NCBI RefSeq assembly: GCF_036227325.1
Contig: NZ_CP109467.1
Location: 8,060,001 to 8,124,000, forward strand
Source of the DNA: Streptomyces sp. NBC_01465
GTDB taxonomy: Bacteria > Actinomycetota > Actinomycetes > Streptomycetales > Streptomycetaceae
Length of the DNA stretch: 64,000 nucleotides
Direction: 5' to 3'
The notes under the pieces are model-generated. The model was not told the origin of the DNA and made no database searches. It saw only the letters and a program-made list of their open reading frames with translations. The position numbers and the translations under genes are program-made. This document shows positions 32,709 to 41,684 of this stretch, one piece after another. The first letter of the stretch is position 1, and the number at the start of each line of letters is the position of its first letter.

Positions 32709-33674
32709 CTACTTGACGGCGATCGGATTGACCGGGGAGCCGACGGCGCCGGTGATCGGCAGGGGAGCGGCGGTGAGCCAGAAGTCGTACGCACCGTCGC
32801 GTGCGCAGTCGGCGGCGAGCGCGTCCAGGTCCCACATCTCGCCGATGAGCAGGCCCATGTTGGGGATGGCGACCTGGTGCAGCGGCTGAAAGGCGTGCTC
32901 GAACTCGTTCGGGCGGACCTCGAAGCCCCAGGTGTCGGTGGCGATCGCGGCGATCTCGGTGCGGTGCAGCCAGCCGGCGGTGGTGAAGGAGAGGCCGGGG
33001 GCCGAGCCGCCTGCGTACTCGCCCCAGCCGTCGCGCCGGGCCCGCGCGAGCTGACCGGTGCGTACCACCACGATGTCGCCGCGCCCGATCCGCACCCCGT
33101 GGGCGTCGGCGGTCGCGCTCAGATGCTCCTCGGTGATCGCGAAACCGTCCGGCAACTCGCCGTCCTCGCCCACCACTTGACCCACGTCGAGAAGGACGCC
33201 GCGCCCGGCGACGTACGGGGCCATGTGCTCGATGCCGGTGACCAGGTCACCGTCGGAGGTGACGACCGTTTCGGCCGGGCGGCCGTTCCACGCCCTGCCG
33301 TGGTCGAAGATGTGGCCGAGCCCGTCCCACTGCGTCGAGCACTGCAGCGGCATGGCGATCACGTCGTCGGCGCCGCCGATCCCGTGCGGGAAGCCCTGGT
33401 TGCCGAGGGCGGCATCGGTGCCGGTGTCGAGCATCGTGTGCACGGGGTTGGTCCGGCGCCGCCAGCCCTTCTGTGGCCCGTCCATGTCGAAGCGCTGCGA
33501 GAGGGAGAAGCTGACGCCCCGCCGCACCAGCGCGGCGCCCTCGCGGCGCTTGGCCTCGTCGATGAAGTTGAGGGTGCCGATACGGTCGTCCTCGCCCCAA
33601 CGCCCCCAGTTCGAGTACGCCTTGGCGGCCTCGGCGATCGCGCCTTCCGGGTCGGTCCGGTCCGGAGCCGTCAC
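32709..33674 (-). CDS. Cyclase-family metal hydrolase
   Basis: A 321-residue protein of the cyclase/kynurenine-formamidase superfamily, with STQWDGLGHIFDHGRAWNG in place of the HxGTHxDxxxH motif, as in longer members, and GDIVVVRTG and AIATDTWGFEVRP further on. It probably hydrolyses an amide, lactone or ring-cleavage product. Its ATG overlaps the stop of the upstream FAH gene (ATGA), so they are translationally coupled. Confidence 0.88.
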   Translation of the reverse strand: MTAPDRTDPEGAIAEAAKAYSNWGRWGEDDRIGTLNFIDEAKRREGAALVRRGVSFSLSQRFDMDGPQKGWRRRTNPVHTMLDTGTDAALGNQGFPHGIGGADDVIAMPLQCSTQWDGLGHIFDHGRAWNGRPAETVVTSDGDLVTGIEHMAPYVAGRGVLLDVGQVVGEDGELPDGFAITEEHLSATADAHGVRIGRGDIVVVRTGQLARARRDGWGEYAGGSAPGLSFTTAGWLHRTEIAAIATDTWGFEVRPNEFEHAFQPLHQVAIPNMGLLIGEMWDLDALAADCARDGAYDFWLTAAPLPITGAVGSPVNPIAVK

Positions 33675-34672
33675 GACGCCACCTCAGCCACGCAGCGGGT
33701 GCGCTGTGCACCGAGCCCGGTGACAGAGCCGTCCATCACGTCTCCGTCGCGCAGCAGGCGCCCCCAGTGCATGCCGTTCCCGGCCGGGGAACCCGTCAAC
33801 ACGAGGTCGCCGGGGAGGAGTTGAGCGGACTGTGAGGCGTAGGACACCATCCGCGCCACGTTGAAGATCATGTCCTTGGTGGACTCGTCCTGCATGGTCT
33901 CGCCGTTCAGCTTCAGCACCAGGCGCAGGTCGCCGGGGCCGGCGATCGACTCGGCGGGCACGATCCACGGGCCGAGCGGGGTGAACCCCGGCGCGTTCTT
34001 GCTGCGCAGCCAGTCGGTGCCGATCTGCGGCATGTCCCGGCGGAAGACGGTCGCGCGGTCGGTGAGATCGTTGGCGATCGTGTACCCGGCGACGTACTCC
34101 AGCGCCGCGTCGATGGAGATCTGGTGCGCGGGGCGGCCGATCACGGCCGCCAACTCCAGTTCCCAGTCCGGCTTTTCGGCCCATTCGGGGAGTACGACGT
34201 CGTCGTAGGGTCCGGTGATCGCGCTCGGCAGGCCGATGAAGACGTACGGCAGGTCCTCCTGCGCCCGCCGGTCCATGATCTCCGCCGCCTCGGCGCGCCG
34301 TTCGTCCTCCGGCCGGTCGTCACCGGGCGCGCGGTGTGCCACATGCAGATCGATGACGTGCTGCCGGTAGTTGGCGCCGGACTGGAAGACCTGCCGCGGT
34401 TCGACGGGAGCGTGTACCCGGAACTGCGCCAGCGGGCTGCGTTCTACGGAATCGTCGTCGGCCAGCGACCGCAGGCGGGGCAGTACCGCCGGCCAGTCCT
34501 CCAGGAGGCGGCGGACGGTCAACTGCTCGTCGCCGAGGGCGTCGCGCAGGTCGACGACGCGCTCGTCGGCCGTGACCAGGGCGGGGAACGCCGGGCTGTC
34601 CGGGGCCGAGAGTGTCGCGAGGGCGAACGGGCCGGCGAAGGGCGCGGATGCGGGAGCGGGTTTCACGGACAT
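33671..34672 (-). CDS. Fumarylacetoacetate hydrolase-family protein
   Basis: A 333-residue FAH enzyme with an N-terminal FAA domain (about 15-80) and catalytic domain: VFQSGANYRQHVIDLH, WELELAAVIGRPAHQ (E-x-E), GYTIANDLTDRATVF (Asp), and VLTGSPAGNGMHWGRLL near the end. First gene of the leftward catabolic operon facing the LysR gene. Likely hydrolyses the ring-fission product or its successor. GGAGGACATG gives the start. Confidence 0.93.
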   Translation of the reverse strand: MSVKPAPASAPFAGPFALATLSAPDSPAFPALVTADERVVDLRDALGDEQLTVRRLLEDWPAVLPRLRSLADDDSVERSPLAQFRVHAPVEPRQVFQSGANYRQHVIDLHVAHRAPGDDRPEDERRAEAAEIMDRRAQEDLPYVFIGLPSAITGPYDDVVLPEWAEKPDWELELAAVIGRPAHQISIDAALEYVAGYTIANDLTDRATVFRRDMPQIGTDWLRSKNAPGFTPLGPWIVPAESIAGPGDLRLVLKLNGETMQDESTKDMIFNVARMVSYASQSAQLLPGDLVLTGSPAGNGMHWGRLLRDGDVMDGSVTGLGAQRTRCVAEVAS

Positions 34673-34735
34673 GTCCTCCTGATTGCGGTGGGACTAATCT
34701 GGACCCGCCACCAACGATCAGGGAAATAGATTGCA

Positions 34736-34752
34736 TGGATGGAAGCTATCCA
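34736..34752. promoter_or_regulatory. Inverted repeat between LysR gene and catabolic operon
   Basis: TGGAT-GGAAGCT-ATCCA is a 5-7-5 repeat of the T-N11-A type favoured by LysR regulators, 64 bp upstream of the FAH start and 59 bp before the LysR start. Candidate control site. Confidence 0.45.
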
Positions 34753-34810
34753 CTCGATGGATTTCTCCTGGTCAGCGCCGTACCGGCGCCGTACAGCAAG
34801 GGGGAAGAAC

Positions 34811-35728
34811 GTGAATCTGGCCCGCCTGGACCTCAACCTCGTCGTGGCCCTGCGTGCCCTGCTGGAGGAGCGCAACGTCACCCGTGCCGGGCAGCGCGTC
34901 GGACTGAGCCAACCCGCCATGAGCGCCGCCCTCTCCCGGCTGCGCCGCCACTTCGACGACGACCTGCTCGCCCGCGTCGGTGGACACTACGAACTCACCG
35001 CCCTCGGGCAGGTTCTCCTCGACCGCACCTCCACCGCCTACGACGTCATCGAACGGCTCTTCTCCAGCCAGGCCACGTTCGACCCGGCACATGAGAGCCG
35101 CGAGTTCAAGCTGGTGGCTTCCGACTACGCCGTCGCCGTCTTCGGCGCCGAACTCGCCCGCGTTGTCCACGAGGAGGCCCCTGGCATTCGGCTGCGGTTC
35201 GCGCAGACGCCGCCCACCGTGGTGGACGACACCGCCACGCTGCTCAGCACCGTCGACGGACTGCTCATGCCGCACGGTGTCATCAGCGACTTCCCCGCCA
35301 CCGATCTCTACGACGACCGCTGGGTCTTCGTGGTCGCCGACGACCATCCGACCATCTCGGACGGACTCACTCGACAAGACCTCGCGGAACTGCCCTGGGT
35401 CACCTACCAACGCACCTACGACGCGCCCGCCGTGCGCCAGCTCGGGATGCTTGGCGTCGAGCCGCGCGTGGAGGTGTCCGTCGACAGCTTCCAGCTGCTG
35501 CCGCAGCTGGTGGCCGGCACCCGGCGCATCGCCATGGTCCAGGCCCGGCTCGCCCGACTGCTCGCACCCATCGCCGCCGTCCGCGTCGTGGAACCTCCCT
35601 ACGAGGCTGTGCCCCTGCAGGAGGCCCTGTGGTGGCACCCGGTCCACACGCACGACGCCGCTCATATCTGGCTGCGGGAGACCGCAGCGCGCGTCGGGTC
35701 GAGACTGCCCCCACCGCTCGGCGGATGA
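34811..35728 (+). CDS. LysR-family transcriptional regulator
   Basis: A 305-residue regulator from GTG 34811 (after AAGGGGGAAG), rather than the ATG at 34739. Helix-turn-helix: LDLNLVVALRALLEERNVTR and AGQRVGLSQPAMSAALSRLR (residues about 5-65). The effector domain follows from about 95 (REFKLVASDYAVAVFGAELA). The NodD/LinR-like N-terminus is typical of regulators of aromatic catabolism. Divergent from the 34672-28521 operon, which it probably activates in response to an aromatic inducer. Confidence 0.93.
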   Translation: MNLARLDLNLVVALRALLEERNVTRAGQRVGLSQPAMSAALSRLRRHFDDDLLARVGGHYELTALGQVLLDRTSTAYDVIERLFSSQATFDPAHESREFKLVASDYAVAVFGAELARVVHEEAPGIRLRFAQTPPTVVDDTATLLSTVDGLLMPHGVISDFPATDLYDDRWVFVVADDHPTISDGLTRQDLAELPWVTYQRTYDAPAVRQLGMLGVEPRVEVSVDSFQLLPQLVAGTRRIAMVQARLARLLAPIAAVRVVEPPYEAVPLQEALWWHPVHTHDAAHIWLRETAARVGSRLPPPLGG

Positions 35729-35752
35729 ACCGGGACGTGCGACTCTTCGGAA

Positions 35753-36256
<504 letters not shown>

Positions 36257-36264
36257 CGCTGACT

Positions 36265-36310
36265 GTGTAGCTGGGGCCCGCATCCCTCGGGGTGCGGGCC
36301 CCAGCTACAC
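36265..36310 (+). terminator. Long hairpin terminator after csp
   Basis: An 18-bp stem starting GTGTAGCTGGGGCCCGCA, nearly identical to the hairpin at 2918-2959, 9 bp after the csp stop. Some read-through may reach the helicase gene. The remaining 280 bp to 36593 are AT-richer than the surroundings and hold no recognisable gene; they probably contain the helicase leader. Confidence 0.8.
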
Positions 36311-36593
36311 GCATTTCCCGCGGTGCTTTCACCTGCGGGACGACGCGGAGGAATCCGCGGTCTCACCCCGTGCGGGTTCTCCCTCGGCAGTGCAGACGCA
36401 TCCTGAAAGCAACTCCGCAGTCGACGCCCGGATATTACGTCCCTACTGCGTCACACATTTCGGCACCCGTGCCCGCATGGTTTTCTGTCGGCCAGATGTG
36501 CTTTGTTTTTTCTTCGGTCCATACTTGTAATTCTCCACGCGGCTCATTGCTGCGGGAATTCCTTGATATGTGCCGCATCGAGGAAGGTTCCGC

Positions 36594-38072
36594 ATGAACC
36601 GCACACGCACGAACGACCGCTCTGCCCGCACCAGTAACGGCACTGCCAACGCAGGGAGGGGTGGCAGCCGCTTCGGTTCACAGGCGCCGCGCCGATCCGG
36701 CGGTTACGGCCGTCGGCCCGCCGCGGTGCAGGGTGAGTTCGCGCTCCCCAGGACGATCACCCCCGCGCTGCCCGCCGTTGAGGGCTTCGCCGATCTCGGC
36801 ATGCCCTCGCAGTTGCTGGCCGAACTCGGCAGGCAGGGCGTGAGTGCACCGTTTCCCATCCAGGGCGCAACGCTGCCGAACTCGCTGGCGGGCCGTGACG
36901 TCCTGGGCCGCGGACGCACCGGCTCCGGGAAAACCCTCGCCTTCGGCCTCGCTCTGCTGGCCCGCACTGCTGGGCGGCGTGCTGAGCCCCGCCAGCCGCT
37001 GGGACTGATCCTCGTACCGACGCGTGAACTGGCCCAGCAGGTAACGGATGCGCTCACGCCGTACGCCCGCTCCGTCAAGCTGCGGCTGGCCACGGTGGTG
37101 GGCGGGATGCCGATCGGCCGCCAGGCCGGCGCGCTGCGAGGCGGGGCCGAGGTCATCGTCGCCACGCCCGGCAGGCTCAAGGACCTCATCGACCGCGGTG
37201 ACTGCCGGCTGGACCAGGTGGGCATCACGGTCCTGGACGAGGCCGACCAGATGGCGGACATGGGCTTCATGCCGCAGGTCACCGCGCTGCTCGACCAGGT
37301 GCGCCCGGAGGGCCAGCGGATGCTGTTCTCCGCCACCTTGGACCGTAACGTCGACCTGCTCGTACGCCGCTACCTGACCGACCCCGTCGTGCACTCGGTC
37401 GACCCGTCGGCCGGTGCGGTCACCACGATGGAGCATCACGTCCTGCACGTCCACGGCGCCGACAAGCACGCCGCCACGACCGAGATCGCCGCTCGCGACG
37501 GCCGCGTGATCATGTTCCTGGACACCAAGCACGCCGTCGACCGGCTCACCCAGGACCTGCTCAACAGCGGGGTCCGAGCCGCCGCATTGCACGGTGGCAA
37601 GTCCCAGCCGCAACGCACCCGCACACTGGCGCAGTTCAAGACGGGCCACGTCAACGTGCTGGTGGCGACCAACGTCGCGGCGCGCGGCATCCACGTCGAC
37701 AACCTCGACCTCGTCGTCAACGTAGACCCGCCCACCGACCACAAGGACTACCTCCACCGCGGTGGCCGTACCGCCCGCGCCGGCGAGTCCGGCAGCGTTG
37801 TCACCCTCGTCACACCCAGCCAGCGCCGGAGCATGGTCCGCCTCATGACGGACGCCGGAATCCGGCCGCAGACCACACAAGTCCGCTCGGGCGAGGAGGC
37901 GCTGAGCCGGATCACCGGCGCCCAGACCCCCTCCGGCATCCCGGTCGTCATCACCGCACCGGTAACCGAACGCCCCCAGCGCAGCGCCTCCTCGTCCCGA
38001 GGCCGACGCCGCCCCGCTTCGGCAACGCGGCGCGCACCCGCACGCCGGCCCGTCAGCGACGCGGCGGCCTAG
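36594..38072 (+). CDS. DEAD-box RNA helicase
   Basis: A 492-residue helicase. It carries the Q-motif region (PFPIQ), Walker A GRTGSGKT (107-114), PTRELAQQ, TPGRL, DEAD (215-218), SAT (LFSATLD), and the C-terminal HRGGRTARAGESG. A basic tail (about 455-492, Arg/Ser-rich) would bind RNA. The start at ATG 36594 follows GAGGAAGG. Cytoplasmic ATP-dependent unwinding of cold-stabilised RNA is the likely role, given the csp gene ahead and the SCO5918-type gene behind. Confidence 0.95.
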   Translation: MNRTRTNDRSARTSNGTANAGRGGSRFGSQAPRRSGGYGRRPAAVQGEFALPRTITPALPAVEGFADLGMPSQLLAELGRQGVSAPFPIQGATLPNSLAGRDVLGRGRTGSGKTLAFGLALLARTAGRRAEPRQPLGLILVPTRELAQQVTDALTPYARSVKLRLATVVGGMPIGRQAGALRGGAEVIVATPGRLKDLIDRGDCRLDQVGITVLDEADQMADMGFMPQVTALLDQVRPEGQRMLFSATLDRNVDLLVRRYLTDPVVHSVDPSAGAVTTMEHHVLHVHGADKHAATTEIAARDGRVIMFLDTKHAVDRLTQDLLNSGVRAAALHGGKSQPQRTRTLAQFKTGHVNVLVATNVAARGIHVDNLDLVVNVDPPTDHKDYLHRGGRTARAGESGSVVTLVTPSQRRSMVRLMTDAGIRPQTTQVRSGEEALSRITGAQTPSGIPVVITAPVTERPQRSASSSRGRRRPASATRRAPARRPVSDAAA

Positions 38073-38079
38073 AACCTTC

Positions 38080-38520
38080 GTGACCAGGAAGCTGACCCAT
38101 CTCTGCAGGAGGCACCTTTTGACGCTGGTTCAGATGCGGCCCCGTACGGCGAGCGCCGGCCCCGCGCACAACACGGCCGAGACCAGGGTCGTGGGCGGAC
38201 CGCAAGTCTGGGACGACATGAGCGTGGAAGTGGCGCTCGCCGTCATGACCGCCGCCCGCACGGGCCGGCTGGTCGTCTGCGACCAGGACGGCCGGCGCAC
38301 CGGCCTGGTCACCCGGGCCGAACTGACCGCCGCTCGCGAGCACTCCGCCTACACGGACCATGTCCGCCTGCGCGACATCATCGGCGACCACGGGGCGCCC
38401 ATCTCGCCCATGAGCGTCGCCCCCGATGCCGACCACTCGATGCGCTCCCGCCGGCTTGGCATCTTGCCGGCGATCGAGGGGCGAGGAAGCGGCCTTGGCG
38501 TCCCTTCCCTCTCCCACTGA
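38080..38520 (+). CDS. Single CBS-type domain protein
   Basis: A 146-residue protein from GTG 38080, seven bases after the helicase stop. The basic N-terminus (KLTHLCRRHLLTLVQMRPRT) precedes a CBS-like region (VWDDMSVEVALAVMTAARTG, VCDQDGRRTGLVTRAELTAA). The C-terminal part ends with RRLGILPAIEGRGSGLGVPSLSH, which resembles the last CBS strand with possible local decay. Co-transcribed with the helicase; function unknown. Confidence 0.78.
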   Translation: MTRKLTHLCRRHLLTLVQMRPRTASAGPAHNTAETRVVGGPQVWDDMSVEVALAVMTAARTGRLVVCDQDGRRTGLVTRAELTAAREHSAYTDHVRLRDIIGDHGAPISPMSVAPDADHSMRSRRLGILPAIEGRGSGLGVPSLSH

Positions 38521-38568
38521 GCCGCTCACCCAGGTCGGACCGTTCACTCCTTGTCTCTGTGAGGCCAC

Positions 38569-38877
38569 ATGCGTTGTGTCATCGCCCGCTTCCCCTTCGA
38601 CCTCACCAAGAACGGCGTGCTGGAAGCGATGAAGGGCATCAAACCCGAACCGGGCAGCGGCGCATCGGTGATCATCGGCCGCCGCCTTTACCCGGTCAAG
38701 CAAGTCGGCCAGGTCATCACGCGCCAGGACCGCCGTGACTTCAGCGCCGCCGAAGTCCTTCGGGCCATGGCGCAACTCGGCTTCACCTGCCGCGACCTCC
38801 CCACTGCCGTACCTGTGCACAACCTCACCTCGCTCGAGCAGGCTTCCGCGATGCTCGGCGCTCCCGTACCCGCCTGA
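38569..38877 (+). CDS. SCO5918-type small protein
   Basis: A 102-residue basic protein (RCVIARFPFDLTKNGVLEAM..., VIIGRRLYPVKQVGQVITRQ, DLPTAVPVHNLTSLEQASAML). It matches the S. coelicolor SCO5918 family, which sits next to a DEAD-box helicase and csp gene, as here. No catalytic motif is visible; RNA-related help to the helicase is an inference from conserved neighbourhood. TGTGAGGC precedes the ATG weakly. Confidence 0.85.
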   Translation: MRCVIARFPFDLTKNGVLEAMKGIKPEPGSGASVIIGRRLYPVKQVGQVITRQDRRDFSAAEVLRAMAQLGFTCRDLPTAVPVHNLTSLEQASAMLGAPVPA

Positions 38878-38914
38878 GCTGGGAAGCACGAACAGCGCGG
38901 CGACTGGACCGTCA

Positions 38915-38950
38915 TGTGGGCCCGACCGGTAGATGCCGGTCGGGCCCACA
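38915..38950. terminator. Bidirectional terminator
   Basis: A 15-bp perfect stem (TGTGGGCCCGACCGG / CCGGTCGGGCCCACA) with a 6-nt loop between convergent genes. Confidence 0.85.
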
Positions 38951-38983
38951 CTGCGCTCAACAGGGTTGGTGCCGAGTGGCTGC

Positions 38984-39343
38984 TCAGTGGTCGGAATAGC
39001 TGAAATCGCCCACGGTCCAGGTGCTGATGTCCTCGATCGCCACGCGGTACATCCCACCCGTCTCGGGAATCCCCACCGTGCCCTGCAGGATCCGGGCGAC
39101 GTGGAAGTGCAGATGCGTAGGCGGCCCGTCCCTCTTCACGGGAGCATCGAAGACGGCGGAGAACTCTGCCAGGCGGTCCGAGTCCGTCAGCACCTCCGAC
39201 ACCCTCTGCCTCCACACCGCTTCGGGGGCAAGACGGCCGGTGATGACAGCACCACCGGTGACCACGGTCAGGGACATCTGGTTGCTCTGCTCGGATTCCA
39301 CCAGGGCGGCGACGTCAACGAGCAACTCGTCAGGCTTCGACAT
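38984..39343 (-). CDS. GvpU-like small protein (possible gas-vesicle accessory family)
   Basis: A 119-residue protein starting at ATG 39343. An N-terminal helix (KPDELLVDVAALVESEQS) is followed by beta-rich SLTVVTGGAVITGRLAPEAV, FSAVFDAPVKRDGPPTHLHF and GIPETGGMYRVAIEDISTW. This order resembles GvpU (helix, then GGxxISGxL, then a strand-rich tail). No structural gvp genes are in the window, so it is an orphan and the family call is tentative. A TATAAT box ends about 8 bp before the ATG, so the transcript is nearly leaderless. Confidence 0.6.
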   Translation of the reverse strand: MSKPDELLVDVAALVESEQSNQMSLTVVTGGAVITGRLAPEAVWRQRVSEVLTDSDRLAEFSAVFDAPVKRDGPPTHLHFHVARILQGTVGIPETGGMYRVAIEDISTWTVGDFSYSDH

Positions 39344-39350
39344 GCGGAAG

Positions 39351-39356
39351 ATTATA
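39351..39356 (-). promoter_or_regulatory. Consensus -10 (TATAAT) for the GvpU-like gene
   Basis: On the minus strand, TATAAT is followed by CTTCCGC and the ATG. A perfect -10 hexamer is rare in this GC-rich window. No good -35 is visible 17 bp upstream. Confidence 0.5.
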
Positions 39357-39470
39357 TTCGCCGACCGGCCAGCTGCTGGGGCAGCGTGCTGCGGTGCTAC
39401 CGGAGAAGTCGGGCGCTCACCGTCTTGCGGCCGACGGCCCGGCGGGTGACCCAGTGCCGCCGATCGTGCG

Positions 39471-39668
39471 GTGGTATTGCCGCCTGCTGTGACGGCGTGT
39501 GTGGAGGATGTGGGCGCGGATGGCCTGGGAGTCGGCCTGATCACCTCGGGCCGGATCAGGACCGTGGCCCATGCCGCTGACGAGCGCAGCTACCGGCTGG
39601 AGGACGCGCGGCTGATGGCGGGGAGGGCCCCGTGCACCCGTATCTGCATCGCCGGATCACCCGGCTAG
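39471..39668 (+). pseudogene. GAF-domain fragment
   Basis: The frame from GTG 39471 reads LPPAVTACVEDVGADGLGVG, LITSGRIRTVAHAADERSYR, LEDARLMAGRAPCT, which follows the first half of GAF domains found in GAF-ANTAR regulators (C...G.DG.G..L......R.L.A..D.....ED.Q...G.GPC). It stops where the GPC loop should lead on. Only about 60 residues remain and no ANTAR part follows, so it is a remnant. Confidence 0.5.
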
Positions 39669-39867
39669 TTGTTTCGCCCGTTCCCGAACGGCCTGCATCC
39701 GAGAGCGAGTTGACGGCTCGACCCGGTGCTGTGGCAGTGAGGTTCGGTCATTGGGGGAAGGGAACTTGCGGCCATGCGTGCCATGTTGGGCGTCCAGTGC
39801 TGTGACCGGGATGGTTCACCGTGATCGGAAGGACGAGCGCACGCGAAACGACTGATATTACTGGGGC

Positions 39868-40245
39868 ATGCAGGAAGAGACGGCACGCTCCGCGATCGAC
39901 ACGTTCATTTCCGCGTTCAACGCCTCGGACGACAGCTATGTGACTGCGCTGCTCTCCCAAGCCCTGACCTCAGACGTGGTTTTCTGGGGACCGTTGGGCC
40001 GCAGTGAGGGGATCGAGGCGGTCGAGCGGTTCGTGCTGGACATCCGGCGCCACCCGGCGGGGACCGGCACGATGGTGCGCTGCTCAGCGGTGGACATGCC
40101 TGACGAGTGGGCCCGGTACCAGTGGGTCTTCACGACGCCTGATGGAGGCCCCCGCCTGGCGGGAACAGATGTCGTCCATCTGCGACGGAGTCTCATCGAC
40201 CAGGTCATCGTCTTCGCGGGGGAGATCGAGCCGTCCGCCTCCTGA
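39868..40245 (+). CDS. SnoaL/NTF2-like small protein
   Basis: A 125-residue alpha+beta-barrel protein: RSAIDTFISAFNASDDSYVT (first helix), LTSDVVFWGPLGRSEGIEAV, and strands YQWVFTTPDGGPRLAGTDVV and IDQVIVFAGEIE. This matches SnoaL-like proteins that act as isomerases, cyclases or ligand carriers. Only a weak GCATGC region precedes the ATG. No partner enzyme is adjacent, so the substrate is unknown. Confidence 0.85.
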   Translation: MQEETARSAIDTFISAFNASDDSYVTALLSQALTSDVVFWGPLGRSEGIEAVERFVLDIRRHPAGTGTMVRCSAVDMPDEWARYQWVFTTPDGGPRLAGTDVVHLRRSLIDQVIVFAGEIEPSAS

Positions 40246-40597
40246 GTCATCCTTCTGTCGTTGTCCTTCTCCTGGACTTGCCCCTTCGGCGTTCGGGAGG
40301 AGGTTGAGGCGAGGCACGGCAAGATCGCGTCGGTGATGACGGCGGGCGCCGCATGGGCGGGTGGGGTGACTCCGAAACCGACTTTCTGGCCTGCGAGGCC
40401 GAGGCTCCCGGGCCGTACGGACACGTGCGCCTGCGTCTTTCCCGGCTTATGTCACGGGCCTGCGGGGAGGGGTCAAGGCCGCAGGCCCGCTGTCCCTCCG
40501 GCATGACCCGACGCCGGATGGCACTGATCGAGCCGCTCCGTCACGCTCCTGCCTGGCCGTCCGCCCCACCTCCCGCCCTCTTGGCTCGACGCGGCTG
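40246..40597. other. Intergenic, no gene recognised
   Basis: About 350 bp between the SnoaL-like gene and repeat copy B. Short frames on both strands lack domain features and ribosome sites. Confidence 0.4.
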
Positions 40598-40641
40598 GAT
40601 TACCTCTCTGTCGGACACGCGGAAACCTGTGTCGGCCGGAG

Positions 40642-40670
40642 TAGACATTGGGCGGTGGTGTGGTTATGGT
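40642..40670 (+). promoter_or_regulatory. Near-consensus promoter for the MerR leader (copy B)
   Basis: TAGACA, a 17-bp spacer and TATGGT, unchanged from copy A. The start would be near 40677. Confidence 0.65.
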
Positions 40671-40676
40671 TTCTCT

Positions 40677-41345
40677 CGTAGCCAAGAAGGACCGCAGGGC
40701 CTGGCAGACACGAACTGCCAGGCAGCAGTACACGCAGTAGATGAAGTTGGCAGTGCGGTGCGGTGGTGGAGTTTCGAAGCCAGGGTTGTTGCAGGACGGC
40801 GACGGGGCTGACGACCGGACCGGGTGGCCCGCAGTGATCAGGGGCCGCCGCGAGCAGTACCGCAGTACCGCAAGTGCATTACCCGGCAGTGAAGTTGAGT
40901 GAGCAGCACCTCGGTGAAGGCGTCGGCTGCGGGCGCGCGCACCGGGAAGTTCGGCAGTGGGGTTCTAAGCCAGAGCGGATGCAGGAGCGGCGACGGGGCT
41001 GGCTGCCGGAGCGTGGCGCTTTCTCAGGTCACCAGCAGTTCGCATCACCAGCAGTGCGCAGTACCCCTTCGGTAAATGTTGATCAAGAGGGAAGAACGGA
41101 GGAGTTGAGCGCCATCAGGATCGCCCGGGCGGAATCGCTGAGCCCGGGTACCGCAGGACATCGATAGTGAGGTGGTCTCCGGTCAAGCAACCGCGATCCC
41201 CGCAGTTCCCGCCCTCTCCCGGGTGGGCATGCGGATACAGAAGGCCGGTGCAGTACGAGGGCCGGCAGATGGTGTAGCAGTTCCTTCGGGGCCTTGGTGC
41301 CATATGGCACCAAGGCCCCTCCACGCGTTCCACAGAGAGGTGCAA
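40677..41345 (+). ncRNA. Long GCAGT-rich leader RNA ahead of the MerR gene (copy B)
   Basis: About 670 nt, matching the copy A leader. One GCAGT of copy A is changed to GCAGC here, and most others are kept. The hairpin at 41244-41266 reads GCCGGT / GCCGGC against GCCGAC / GTCGGC in copy A: an A-T pair is replaced by G-C and a C-G by T-G, so the stem survives. The same 20-codon TTG frame (41105-41167) is present with one residue changed. It ends in the same 32-bp palindrome. Confidence 0.5.
41288..41319. promoter_or_regulatory. Perfect 32-bp palindrome before the MerR ribosome site (copy B)
   Basis: Identical to 13692-13723: two exact 16-bp complementary halves centred on CATATG, 26 bp before the ATG. 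Its full conservation, while the flanking leader has changed, supports function. Confidence 0.75.
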
Positions 41346-41684
41346 ATGACAGCAGACGATTCGTTCGGCCGTCTCGATGACGACGATTACCCCGCCTACA
41401 CCATGGGCCGGGCCGCCGAGATGATCGGCGCCACCCAGGGCTTCCTCCGCGCCATCGGCGAAGCCCGCCTCATCACCCCGCTCCGCTCCGAGGGCGGCCA
41501 CCGCCGCTACTCCCGCTACCAGTTGCGCATCGCTGCCCGCGCCCGGGAACTCGTGGACCAGGGCACGCCTATCGAGGCCGCCTGCCGGATCGTCATCCTC
41601 GAGGACCAGCTCGAGGAAGCACGGCGTATCAACGCCGAACATCACCGCACCGCCGAAGCGGCAAAACCCACGACCTCAACCTGA
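41346..41684 (+). CDS. MerR-family transcriptional regulator (copy B)
   Basis: A 112-residue MerR-type protein, the same as 13750 except for about one residue (HHRTAEAAK versus HHRAAEAAK). Helix-turn-helix and wing are complete (GRAAEMIGATQGFLRAIGEA, GGHRRYSRYQLRIAARAREL). Many codon positions between the copies carry synonymous changes, so protein sequence is under purifying selection in both. Its stop overlaps by nine bases the end of the convergent FhaA_N gene. Confidence 0.92.
   Translation: MTADDSFGRLDDDDYPAYTMGRAAEMIGATQGFLRAIGEARLITPLRSEGGHRRYSRYQLRIAARARELVDQGTPIEAACRIVILEDQLEEARRINAEHHRTAEAAKPTTST

Noticed and set aside
32215-32835. 206-codon Arg-rich - strand frame
   Set aside because: Shifted frame over the FAD monooxygenase; more than one third Arg and no domain.
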